This document shows positions 7,846-14,784 of a stretch of 33,716 nucleotides of DNA, one piece after another. Position numbers and translations under genes: made by a program. Under the pieces are notes generated by a model. The model had not been told where the DNA came from and did no database searches. It was given only the letters and a program-made list of their open reading frames with translations. Source of the DNA: Planctomycetia bacterium (lineage in GTDB: Bacteria; Planctomycetota; Planctomycetia; Gemmatales; Gemmataceae); NCBI GenBank assembly GCA_005799265.1, contig SYHD01000230.1:1-33716 (forward strand), given 5' to 3'. The first letter of the stretch is position 1; each line of letters starts with the position of its first letter.

Positions 7846-8338
7846 ATGAATCCGACCGATTATATTCTAAGTTTCCGCGCTCCGCCGCGCTTCCTGCCGT
7901 ACGTGTGGTTCGACGCTTGCGCACGCCGGTTTCCGATCGGCGCCCTTGTTATCGTCGTATTGGCTTCGAACCTGGCTGGCAGCTTCTTCAATTTTTTCTA
8001 TAACACGATGCTCATCGTGCCTCAGCTTAATCAGAATCAGCAGAATGTATTTTGGAACACGGCCCACATCTACAATATCGTCTCCTATCCCCTGTGCATG
8101 GCCGTCGGCTTCCGCACGCTCCGACTCACCATCCGCGCCCTGGGCATGCTGCGGCCGCGAATTCACCGCCATCGGCGGGCCGATCCTCATCAGCGACGAC
8201 ACGCGCGCCCGTCTGCGATGCGAATGGACGCTCATCTGCGTCGGACCGCAGGATCTGGCGGGCTCGCCGCAGCCGATGGTCGTCCACAAAGGTGGGGGGA
8301 TGAATAGAATGTGTTTACGTTTAGCGCTCGCAGGGTAG
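7846..8338 (+). pseudogene. class III adenylate/guanylate cyclase remnant, catalytic core deleted
   Basis: The first about 100 codons encode a membrane N-terminus: RFLPYVWFDACARRFPIGAL, then the span ALVIVVLASNLAGSFFNFFYN and a second hydrophobic segment, IVSYPLCMAVGF. This resembles the membrane regions I associate with planctomycete class III cyclases. After about 8150 the protein-like sequence continues in another frame with GGPILISDDTRARL and LAGSPQPMVVH. These match the last about 45 residues of class III cyclases (ILIS..T...L, then L.G..QPV.VY). The whole catalytic core, including the metal-binding Asp residues, is absent, so this is an internal deletion with a frame change. The residual frame stops inside the following palindrome. 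It starts only 21 nt from the divergent dehydrogenase start. Confidence 0.65.
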
Positions 8339-8368
8339 TGCCCGAAGCTTCATTGCGAGCGCTAAACG
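8318..8368. repeat. intergenic palindrome, family A copy 3
   Basis: Perfect 15-bp arms CGTTTAGCGCTCGCA (8318-8332) and TGCGAGCGCTAAACG (8354-8368) are identical to the core of the copy at 2303-2355. The 21-nt centre is unrelated in sequence. It contains the stop codon of the cyclase remnant and ends 16 nt before the mtaB start. Confidence 0.9.
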
Positions 8369-8384
8369 AATTCGGAAGGCCCTC

Positions 8385-9713
8385 ATGTTGACTGCCGAAC
8401 GCACTTGCCGTCTCGTCACGCTAGGCTGCAAGGTGAACCAATATGAAACGCAGTACGTGAAAGAGGCGCTCGAGCTCAACGGCTATCGCGAGGCGGCGGA
8501 CGGGGAACGCGCCGACCTGTGCGTCGTCAACACGTGCACCGTCACCGGCGAAGGGGACGCCAAGAGCCGCACTGCCGTCCGCCGGCTGCACCGGGGTAAT
8601 CCCAACGCTCCGATCGTCGTCATGGGTTGCTATGCGACGCGCGATCCCGACGCTGTTGCGAAATTGCCTGGCGTGGCGCGCGTCATTGCCGACAAGGCGT
8701 TGCTCGCGGACGAGCTGCGCGAATTCGGCGTCACGACCCTTCCCACGGGTATCACACGCTTCGACGATCACCAACGCGCTTTTGTCAAGGTGCAGGATGG
8801 CTGCCTGCTGAACTGCACCTACTGCATCATCCCCTCGGTTCGGCCTAACGTGCGCAGCCGCGTTCCGGACGAGATCGTGCGCGAGATCGCCGAACTTGTC
8901 GCCGGCGGGTATCACGAGATCGTCCTGACCGGCGTGCATCTGGGACATTACGGGTTGGACCTCAGCAAGGGGAAGCCAAAGAGCGAATGGCGGCGGCTTT
9001 GGCATCTGCTCGAACGGCTCGAGGGCGTATCGGGAGATTTCCGTATTCGCCTGAGTAGCCTCGAAGCGGCCGAGGCGCGCGACGATCTGGTGCGCGCCAT
9101 GAGCCAATCGCGGCGCGTCGTGCCGCACTTGCATTTGTGCTTGCAGAGCGGTTCGGATCGTATTCTGCGGGCCATGAAGCGGCGCTACACGTCGGGCGGG
9201 TTTCTGCGCCGCATCGAACGATTGCAGCAAGCGCTCGACGCGCCGGCGTTCACGACGGACGTGATCGTCGGCTTCCCCGGCGAAACGGACGCGGATTTCG
9301 AGGCGACGTGCCGGGTGGTGCGCGAGGTCGGGTTCGCCAAGGTGCATATTTTTCCGTACAGTCCGCGCGCCGGAACGCCCGCGGCGCTGTTGCCAAACAC
9401 GATCCCGCATGGAATGATTAAGGAAAGACGGGCACGCTTACTTGAAGTCGAGAACGAATGTGCCCGCGCATATCGGGAAGGCTTGCTTGGCCGTCGGCTG
9501 GACGTGCTCGTCGAAGGCGCCGATCCGACGCGCCCTGGACATGCCCAAGGAACGTCGTGCCGCCATGTGCCGGTGTCGTTTCGCGGGCATGCGCCGACCC
9601 TCATGCGGCGGATTGTGCCGGTACGCACGACCCACATCGAGGACGGCATGCTCCTGGGAGAGCCCGAAGTCGAGACGCCGGACCGAGTCGCGTTGCCGTT
9701 GATCGGGTGTTGA
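8385..9713 (+). CDS. mtaB: tRNA t6A37 methylthiotransferase MtaB
   Basis: This radical-SAM methylthiotransferase adds a methylthio group to C2 of t6A37 in tRNAs reading ANN codons. The N-terminal MTTase domain has its three cluster cysteines at C15 (TLGCKVNQYE), C51 (VVNTCTVT) and C82 (VVMGCYA). The radical-SAM CxxxCxxC is C140, C144 and C147 (GCLLNCTYC). The segments IVLTGVHLGHYG, LHLCLQSGSDRILRAMKR and TTDVIVGFPGETDADF match MtaB rather than MiaB or RimO. A C-terminal TRAM-like region follows. At 442 residues it is full length. The STAS gene follows after 18 nt and is probably co-transcribed. Confidence 0.96.
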   Translation: MLTAERTCRLVTLGCKVNQYETQYVKEALELNGYREAADGERADLCVVNTCTVTGEGDAKSRTAVRRLHRGNPNAPIVVMGCYATRDPDAVAKLPGVARVIADKALLADELREFGVTTLPTGITRFDDHQRAFVKVQDGCLLNCTYCIIPSVRPNVRSRVPDEIVREIAELVAGGYHEIVLTGVHLGHYGLDLSKGKPKSEWRRLWHLLERLEGVSGDFRIRLSSLEAAEARDDLVRAMSQSRRVVPHLHLCLQSGSDRILRAMKRRYTSGGFLRRIERLQQALDAPAFTTDVIVGFPGETDADFEATCRVVREVGFAKVHIFPYSPRAGTPAALLPNTIPHGMIKERRARLLEVENECARAYREGLLGRRLDVLVEGADPTRPGHAQGTSCRHVPVSFRGHAPTLMRRIVPVRTTHIEDGMLLGEPEVETPDRVALPLIGC

Positions 9714-9731
9714 TGCCATGGAGAGAAACCA

Positions 9732-10097
9732 ATGTCACGCCCTTACGAATTCATCGCGTTCGAGCGCAACGGCGAAGTGTTCTGCGTGCGCCTACAGCGG
9801 CCACGCATCGCGGACCATGAAATGGAAGACCTCGGCGCCGAACTCGCGCGCCTGATCGACGACGAGAATTGCCGGAAGATGGTGTTGAACCTGGGCCCCG
9901 AGGAACCGGAGTGCCTGATCAGCGTGCTGCTGGCGAAGTTGATCAACCTGGCGCGCCGCCTGGCGCACCTCGGCGGCGCGCTGGCCCTGGCGCAAACCAG
10001 CACGCACACGCGCACGATTTTCCGCGCCGCGGGCATCGAGAAGTTCTTTCACTTTTATCCCGATCAAGCGTCCGCGCTTCAGGCGATTGCCTCGTAG
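9732..10097 (+). CDS. STAS domain protein (anti-anti-sigma factor-like)
   Basis: The 121-residue protein has the length and pattern of a single STAS domain: N-terminal strands (FIAFERNGEVFCVRLQ), a central MVLNLGPEE strand, the helix ISVLLAKLINLARRLAHLGG, the strand ALALAQ, and a final helix after FRAAGIEKFFHFYPD. Such proteins bind anti-sigma kinases or act in stress signalling. The usual phosphorylatable Ser region (D-S/T-x-G) reads ECLISVLLAK, so classical regulation by phosphorylation is uncertain. It has a GGAGAG ribosome-binding site 18 nt after mtaB, suggesting one transcript. Confidence 0.8.
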   Translation: MSRPYEFIAFERNGEVFCVRLQRPRIADHEMEDLGAELARLIDDENCRKMVLNLGPEEPECLISVLLAKLINLARRLAHLGGALALAQTSTHTRTIFRAAGIEKFFHFYPDQASALQAIAS

Positions 10098-10131
10098 TGT
10101 AAGCGTCTCGCGTGCACCGGCGGCCAAACGC

Positions 10132-10329
10132 TCAGTCAGGTTTCGGTTCCGCCGCCTTGGGGCCTGCGGATTTGGCTTCGAGCAGGCACATCCACCTCGG
10201 CCGATCGGCGCCTTCGCAGCGACACGCCAGGCTGGCGACGCGCGCCGGCGCGAACTCGCGTTTCTTGCACGCCGGGCATTCCCAGACGCGCAGCACGTTG
10301 AACTTGTGGCGGGAGCGCGGGCCTTTCAT
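10132..10329 (-). CDS. small zinc-ribbon-like protein (65 aa)
   Basis: The ATG at 10329 is preceded by a strong GGAGAGGAGG ribosome-binding site, which supports a real gene despite its size. The product begins MKGPRSRHKFNVLRVWECPAC and has two Cys pairs, C18xxC21 and C36xC38, with a further Cys48. This fits a small zinc ribbon that could bind nucleic acid or protein. A short variable tail rich in Ala, Lys and Pro follows. It is convergent with the STAS gene and lies downstream of the cytochrome gene on the same strand, with a palindrome between them. The function is unknown. Confidence 0.75.
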   Translation of the reverse strand: MKGPRSRHKFNVLRVWECPACKKREFAPARVASLACRCEGADRPRWMCLLEAKSAGPKAAEPKPD

Positions 10330-10358
10330 GGGTGCCTCCTCTCCAACGAGCCGCGACT

Positions 10359-10392
10359 GTCAGGGAGCAGGATTGGGCATCCGCTCCCTGAC
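10359..10392. terminator. hairpin downstream of cytochrome gene
   Basis: The arms GTCAGGGAGC (10359-10368) and GCTCCCTGAC (10383-10392) form a perfect 10-bp stem with a 14-nt loop, 25 nt beyond the cytochrome c stop on the minus strand. No T-run follows, so it may be a factor-dependent terminator, an mRNA-stabilising hairpin or another member of the palindrome population. Confidence 0.6.
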
Positions 10393-10417
10393 GGCCGCAG
10401 CTTGTTAACATACCATG

Positions 10418-10864
10418 CTATTTCTTCTTGGGCTGCTGCTTCGCTTCGATGTCGTCCACGAACTTGCGGAGCAACTCGGCGTCGGCCTTGGTCCAAGGTT
10501 TGCCTTTTTCGGGGGGCGGCATCATTTGCTTTTTGTTGCGTGAGATGATGCGAGTGTGCATGCTTCCCGGGTCGTCGGGAATGAAGAAACCGTCCTTGAC
10601 GAGCATGCGGAAATCTTTCTCGGCATTGCCGGACATTTTGAGGGCGGAGACGATACTGCCCCCTTTGCCGCTATGGCAGCCGACGCAGCCGTTCTTGCCG
10701 TCGCGTTCGAGGAGGGGCCAAATTTCTTTCGCAAAACGCTCTTGAAAGACTTTGCGGTCAGCGTCAGAAAGGTAGTCGAAATTGCCGCCGCCCCCGGCCA
10801 GCGCCACGGCAAGGCTCGAGGCAGCGAAGGCGAGCAACACAGCCAAGATGTAGATGGTCTTCAT
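10418..10864 (-). CDS. secreted c-type cytochrome domain protein
   Basis: The ATG at 10864 (GGAGAAAAATC ribosome-binding site) starts a signal peptide, MKTIYILAVLLAFAASSLAV, with cleavage near the following ALA. The mature protein of about 125 residues has one haem c site, GCVGCHSGKGG (CxxCH), and a distal MMPPPEKGKPWT segment whose Met is the likely axial ligand. This is the small planctomycete-type cytochrome usually fused to or encoded near DUF1549/DUF1553 proteins, which are absent here. The product is probably extracytoplasmic and acts in electron transfer. The C-terminal tail is Lys-rich (EAKQQPKKK). Its 5' end overlaps the tail of the truncated response regulator in another frame. Confidence 0.88.
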   Translation of the reverse strand: MKTIYILAVLLAFAASSLAVALAGGGGNFDYLSDADRKVFQERFAKEIWPLLERDGKNGCVGCHSGKGGSIVSALKMSGNAEKDFRMLVKDGFFIPDDPGSMHTRIISRNKKQMMPPPEKGKPWTKADAELLRKFVDDIEAKQQPKKK

Positions 10865-11315
10865 GATTTTTCTCCACGTGGAACTTGTTTCGATGAACAT
10901 TTCGCATGGCGTCATGCGAGCAACTGGGAGGGCGAGGCGGATCTGAAACCGCTCTAGACCAATCAGGCGCACGCAGGCATTGCAGCGCGCTATCGACGGA
11001 CGGAGACGCGGTGACGACGATGATGCTGGCGTCCGGTTGCGTTTCCTGGATCAGCTTGAGGACGGTCTCGGATTCCAAACCCGGCAACACATCGTCGAGG
11101 ATGACGACCTGATAGATCTGCCCGCGCAAGGTTGGTTCGACCTTCTTCGGATCGCTGACGATGTCGATCGAGAACTCGTGCCCAACCAAAGCTGCCTGGA
11201 CGAGTCGGCCGACGGCGGGATCGTCGTCGAGCACCAGGAGGCGCACGTCGCCTGCGCTGTACATGCGGCCGCCGTCGTGGCGAGCTTTTTCCTGGTGTGG
11301 CTGCATGTCTACCAT
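10764..11315 (-). CDS. response regulator receiver domain, C-terminally truncated
   Basis: The start at 11315 has an AAGGGA ribosome-binding site. A further start at 11339 is also possible and would overlap the upstream gene. The product has a receiver fold: VRLLVLDDDPAVGRLVQAAL (acidic pocket), then VVILDDVLPGLE with the phosphoacceptor Asp, and IIVVTASPSVDSALQCLRA with the switch Thr. Homology stops there. The expected last strand with the invariant Lys-Pro is missing and is replaced by low-complexity sequence that runs 101 nt into the cytochrome gene in another frame. This looks like a 3' deletion or rearrangement, so the protein is probably nonfunctional, or has at most a partial receiver. 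Confidence 0.6.
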   Translation of the reverse strand: MVDMQPHQEKARHDGGRMYSAGDVRLLVLDDDPAVGRLVQAALVGHEFSIDIVSDPKKVEPTLRGQIYQVVILDDVLPGLESETVLKLIQETQPDASIIVVTASPSVDSALQCLRAPDWSRAVSDPPRPPSCSHDAMRNVHRNKFHVEKNHEDHLHLGCVARLRCLEPCRGAGRGRRQFRLPF

Positions 11316-11329
11316 CGGGCATTCCCTTT

Positions 11330-11581
11330 TCAAAGGCATCGGGCGGATTTCCCCGATTCCGATTTACCAGGCGAGGGTGCATGGACGGCCTGGACGGATT
11401 GCACGAAAGTGGACGCATCGGTCGGCCTGCGCAAGAGCGGAAAGCGTCGCAGCAACTCTTCGTCCGCAAGACCGTAGACGGACGACTGGGCGAATAGGCC
11501 CGACTGTGGACGTACTTTGCTGTCCGCCAAGTCGTGAAAAAACTTCAACAAGGGCATGGGATTGTTCGCGGACTTTGACAT
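11330..11581 (-). CDS. hypothetical small protein (83 aa)
   Basis: The frame from 11581 has coding-like composition and ends 10 nt after the earliest possible start of the response regulator, so the two genes could be translationally coupled. The product (MSKSANNPMPLLKFFHDLAD at the start, then a helical LADEELLRRFPLLRR segment) has no signal peptide, membrane span or domain I recognise. Its own ribosome-binding site is weak and the true start may lie elsewhere. It is arranged divergently to truD. This may be a small signalling partner or a chance open frame. Confidence 0.4.
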   Translation of the reverse strand: MSKSANNPMPLLKFFHDLADSKVRPQSGLFAQSSVYGLADEELLRRFPLLRRPTDASTFVQSVQAVHAPSPGKSESGKSARCL

Positions 11582-11643
11582 GGGGGTACAATCGGGGTAA
11601 ACCGGTACCTTCACCACTGGAAGCCCGGGTGGCGATTCATTCC

Positions 11644-11659
11644 CTACAATAAATTGTAG
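11644..11659. promoter_or_regulatory. perfect 16-bp palindrome upstream of truD
   Basis: CTACAAT and ATTGTAG flank an AA centre. It is AT-rich against a GC-rich background and lies about 85 nt upstream of truD, in the divergent region with the response regulator operon. A dimeric repressor operator is a reasonable guess. No factor is identifiable. Confidence 0.4.
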
Positions 11660-11744
11660 GTCGTCCTGGTACAATCCAACATGAATTGCCAAGATTTTTT
11701 GCCAGGCCCTGAATTTTCTTGAGAATCTACCGCAACCGACCCCC

Positions 11745-12923
11745 ATGCATATCAAGCAAAAACCAGAAGACTTTCGCGTCGAAGAGATCACCAATCGCGA
11801 GGTAGGCCACGCTGGTGACTTCGCCCTGTATCGCCTCGAAAAGCGTGGCTGGACCACGCCCGACGCCATCCAGATCATTCGCAAGCGTTGGAAGCTCGAT
11901 CGCCAACGCATTTCATGCGGCGGATTGAAGGATCGCCATGCCGAGACGGTACAGTATCTCACCATCTTCCACGGGCCTGAACGGAAATTGACGCACGCCA
12001 ATCTCCACTTGACGTATTTGGGCCGCGTCCCGGAAGCGTACGTCTCGGAGCACATCGAGGCCAATCGCTTCGCGCTGACGGTGCGTGCCATGACCGAGCC
12101 GCAGATCGACGCCGCCCTGCGTGCTCTGGACGAAGTTCGCGAAGTGGGCGTGCCGAATTACTACGACGATCAGCGTTTCGGCTCCGTGAGCGAGGGGGGC
12201 GAGTTTTTCGCGCGCCAGCTCATCGCCGGCGAACATGAAGCCGCTCTGCGCAACGCGCTGACGGCGCCCTACGCTTTCGAGCGCGCTGGCCAAAGGAAAG
12301 AGAAAACGATCCTGCGGCAGCACTGGGGCGACTGGAAAAACTGCGTCAGACTCATGCAACGCGGCAATGCGCGCGACATCGCCTCGTTTCTGACGACGCG
12401 CCCGCAAGATTTCCGCGGCGCCCTCGAACGCTTGCCTCCCGACGTGCGCACGCTCTACCTGTCCGCGTATCAGAGCCATCTCTGGAATCACATGCTCGCG
12501 GATTGGCTGCTCGATCATGTCAAAGCCAAAGACCTGACCTCGATCCCGCTGCGGCTCGGCGAAGTGCCGATGCCGCGCCGGCTCGATACGGACCTTCGCG
12601 CGGAACTGGACACGCTGCAATTGCCGCTGCATTCGGCTCGGATCCATCTTGAGGCCGACGATCCGCGCAAGCCGTACTTCGACCGGGTTCTGAGTGACGA
12701 GGGGTTGACGCTTGAGCAATTCAAGTTGAAGGGCATGCGCAAGCTATTCTTCTCGAAGGGAGAACGCCCCGCGTGGTGTTTCCCGGTCGATTTGAAAGCC
12801 CGCGATGCCCGCGACGAGGAGCATCCCGGCAAACAAAAGCTGACACTGCGTTTCGACTTGCCGCGCGGCTGTTACGCGACGCTGGTCGTGAAGCGCATCA
12901 CGCGAGTCGAAGAGCGGGATTGA
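11745..12923 (+). CDS. truD: tRNA pseudouridine(13) synthase TruD
   Basis: TruD isomerises uridine 13 of tRNA to pseudouridine. The motif CGGLKDRHAETVQ holds the catalytic Asp63. The N-terminal MHIKQKPEDFRVEEI lead and the second conserved motif NYYDDQRFGS (about residues 136-145) are typical. The TruD insertion domain lies around residues 155-290, and the late segment KGMRKLFFSKGERPAW fits the family fold. At 392 residues it is slightly longer than the Escherichia coli enzyme. The start ATG at 11745 aligns with the family N-terminus. It stands alone on the plus strand, and a long inverted repeat follows 50 nt after its stop. Confidence 0.95.
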   Translation: MHIKQKPEDFRVEEITNREVGHAGDFALYRLEKRGWTTPDAIQIIRKRWKLDRQRISCGGLKDRHAETVQYLTIFHGPERKLTHANLHLTYLGRVPEAYVSEHIEANRFALTVRAMTEPQIDAALRALDEVREVGVPNYYDDQRFGSVSEGGEFFARQLIAGEHEAALRNALTAPYAFERAGQRKEKTILRQHWGDWKNCVRLMQRGNARDIASFLTTRPQDFRGALERLPPDVRTLYLSAYQSHLWNHMLADWLLDHVKAKDLTSIPLRLGEVPMPRRLDTDLRAELDTLQLPLHSARIHLEADDPRKPYFDRVLSDEGLTLEQFKLKGMRKLFFSKGERPAWCFPVDLKARDARDEEHPGKQKLTLRFDLPRGCYATLVVKRITRVEERD

Positions 12924-12973
12924 TCGGATGGAGCTGCCTATTTTGGCTGTCCGCCGAGTTGATGGAAGCAAGA

Positions 12974-13072
12974 ATCTCACGCAAAGGCGCAAAGGCGCAA
13001 AGAAAATCCGGGACACTTGAGGCATGAACTTGTGTCAATTCCTCTTTGCGCCTTTGCGCCTTTGCGTGAGAT
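12974..13072. repeat. 30-bp inverted repeat built from GCAAAGGC units
   Basis: The arms at 12974-13003 and 13043-13072 are perfectly complementary over 30 nt and separated by 39 nt. Each arm consists of the 8-nt periodic unit GCAAAGGC flanked by an ATCTCAC end. A shorter partial copy (GACGCAAAGGCGCAAAG) occurs near 23177. It lies between truD and the papain-like peptidase gene. Confidence 0.9.
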
Positions 13073-13179
13073 CGCATTGAAGGCGGCGAATTTGCCGTAT
13101 TTTCGCTTGCATTCGTGCCGCGGATGCGTTGAAATCGTACTATCCCGCAAACAACCACATTCCTCCCAAGAGTGGCTCC

Positions 13180-14682
13180 ATGAAACGCGTTCCTTGGTTG
13201 CGAAGTCTTTTCCTCATTCTCTTTCTCGCGTCGGTAGTCAGCGCCCAGGATGCCCCGTTGCCCAAGCAGTACGACCTGCGCAAGGTCAACGGCGTCACGC
13301 CCATCAAGCTACAGCAAGGCGGCACCTGCTGGGCACACGGAACCTGTGCCGCCATCGAGAGCAATCTCCTCGTCAGCGGCACCTGGAAGAAGCTCGGCGC
13401 CAAGGATCTCCCCAGCCTCTCCGAGTATCATCTCGACTGGTGGAACGGCTTCAACCGGCACAAGAACAACGACCTCGACGACGTCGCCAAAAGCCCGACG
13501 GGGCTCACGGTCCACAACGGCGGCGACTATCGCGTCTCCGCCGCCTACATCACGCGTGGCGACGGCATCGTTTGCGCTCCCATGAAACCCGACAACAGCG
13601 CCGACACCACGAGTTGGTACAAGGCGATCCCCGAATTGCGCCATCCCGAATACAAACGCTTTTACGTCCGCGATATCGAATGGTTCACACTTGGTGACAA
13701 TCTTGAGAACATCGACGTCATCAAACGCCGCATCATGACCGAAGGCGCCATCGGCACCGCCTACTGCGCTAGCGGCCTCGCGCCCAAGGGGTTTGTCTCC
13801 AAGGATTTCGTCCATTACCAGCCGATCGGGCACAAGGCGAAGCCGAACCATGCCGTCGCAATCGTCGGCTGGGACGATGAGAAGGTTAGCGCCGATCCCA
13901 ACCAGAAGCTGCCGCAGCCGGGCGCCTGGCTCATCAAGAATAGCTGGGGCACCAAGCGCGGCGACCAGGGCTACTACTGGATCAGCTATTATGACAAGGT
14001 CTGCTGCCGTGATGCCGAGATGGGGGCCGCCTCCTTCCGCAACGTCGAGCCGATGAAGTATCACCACGTCTACCATCACGACTATCACGGCTGGCGCGGC
14101 ACGATGAAGGAAATCACGAAGGCCGCCAACATCTTCAAGGCGACCACGAAGCAGGACATTCAGTCCCTGAGCTTCTACACGACGGCGGACAACGTCAAAT
14201 ACACGGCCACGATCTACAGCAAGTTCGAGAACGGCAAACCGACCGGCGAGCGTGCGGCGCAGACCGGCGAATTCAAGCACACCGGCTTCCACACGATTGA
14301 CCTCGCAAAGGCGATTCGTGTCGAGAAAGACGAGACGTTCGTCATCTGCGTCGAGGTATCGGGCGGCGGTCAGGCGATTGACCGCACATCGGAGATCGAA
14401 GTGCTGCTCCGACAACCAGAGCCGAAGAAACTCGTCATTCAGCCGAAGAAGATCATCATTCAGCCCAAGCCGGACGTCAACCAGCCGAAGAAGGAACCGC
14501 CGCCGCGCGGACCGAACGGCGGGCCGATTGTCGTCTCCAAGGCGAATCCTGGCGAGAGCTTCTATTTCGACGGCGCCATGTGGCGCGATCTGTACGACCA
14601 TCGCTTCGACAATCCAACCTGGGCCGTCTTCGATCGCTCGGCGAACTTCTGCATGAAGGCGCTGACGGTCAACGTCAATTAA
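13180..14682 (+). CDS. secreted papain-like (C1) cysteine peptidase with C-terminal lectin-like region
   Basis: A signal peptide (MKRVPWLRSLFLILFLASVVSA) leads into a C1A-type peptidase domain. The catalytic Cys50 lies in QQGGTCWAHG. The catalytic His is in KPNHAVAIVGWDD and the Asn in LIKNSWGTKRGDQGYYWISY. Relative to papain the segment before the Cys is one residue shorter, shifting the oxyanion Gln. No propeptide of usual length is visible, since the mature-like start YDLRKVNGV follows the signal directly. The C-terminal half (from about residue 310) is a beta-rich lectin-like region with FHTIDLAKAIRVEKDETFVI, interrupted by a Pro/Lys-rich repeat (IQPKKIIIQPK). The product is probably extracytoplasmic; the substrate is unknown. 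Confidence 0.88.
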   Translation: MKRVPWLRSLFLILFLASVVSAQDAPLPKQYDLRKVNGVTPIKLQQGGTCWAHGTCAAIESNLLVSGTWKKLGAKDLPSLSEYHLDWWNGFNRHKNNDLDDVAKSPTGLTVHNGGDYRVSAAYITRGDGIVCAPMKPDNSADTTSWYKAIPELRHPEYKRFYVRDIEWFTLGDNLENIDVIKRRIMTEGAIGTAYCASGLAPKGFVSKDFVHYQPIGHKAKPNHAVAIVGWDDEKVSADPNQKLPQPGAWLIKNSWGTKRGDQGYYWISYYDKVCCRDAEMGAASFRNVEPMKYHHVYHHDYHGWRGTMKEITKAANIFKATTKQDIQSLSFYTTADNVKYTATIYSKFENGKPTGERAAQTGEFKHTGFHTIDLAKAIRVEKDETFVICVEVSGGGQAIDRTSEIEVLLRQPEPKKLVIQPKKIIIQPKPDVNQPKKEPPPRGPNGGPIVVSKANPGESFYFDGAMWRDLYDHRFDNPTWAVFDRSANFCMKALTVNVN

Positions 14683-14697
14683 TTTAAGCCGCTTGCC

Positions 14698-14753
14698 GTA
14701 TAGCGATTGCAGGGCAGCGTCGGGTGAGTGGCGCTGCACGGCGAGCGCTATAC
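14698..14753. repeat. intergenic palindrome GTATAGCG...CGCTATAC
   Basis: Outer arms GTATAGCG (14698-14705) and CGCTATAC (14746-14753) enclose inner complementary blocks (GCAGCG / CGCTGC). It begins 15 nt after the peptidase stop and ends about 30 nt before the next start. The architecture is like family A but the sequence differs. Confidence 0.75.
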
Positions 14754-14784
14754 CCCAAGCGACGATTCTTTGGATGCACCCGCC

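Noticed and set aside
11575-11603. Possible promoter TTGACA...TAAACC upstream of truD
   Set aside because: The -35 box is perfect, but the -10 matches only three of six bases and it lies about 140 nt from the gene, inside a possible minus-strand gene.
12974-13072. CRISPR array
   Set aside because: The repeats are 8-nt units arranged as one inverted pair, with no spacers of regular length and no cas genes in the window.
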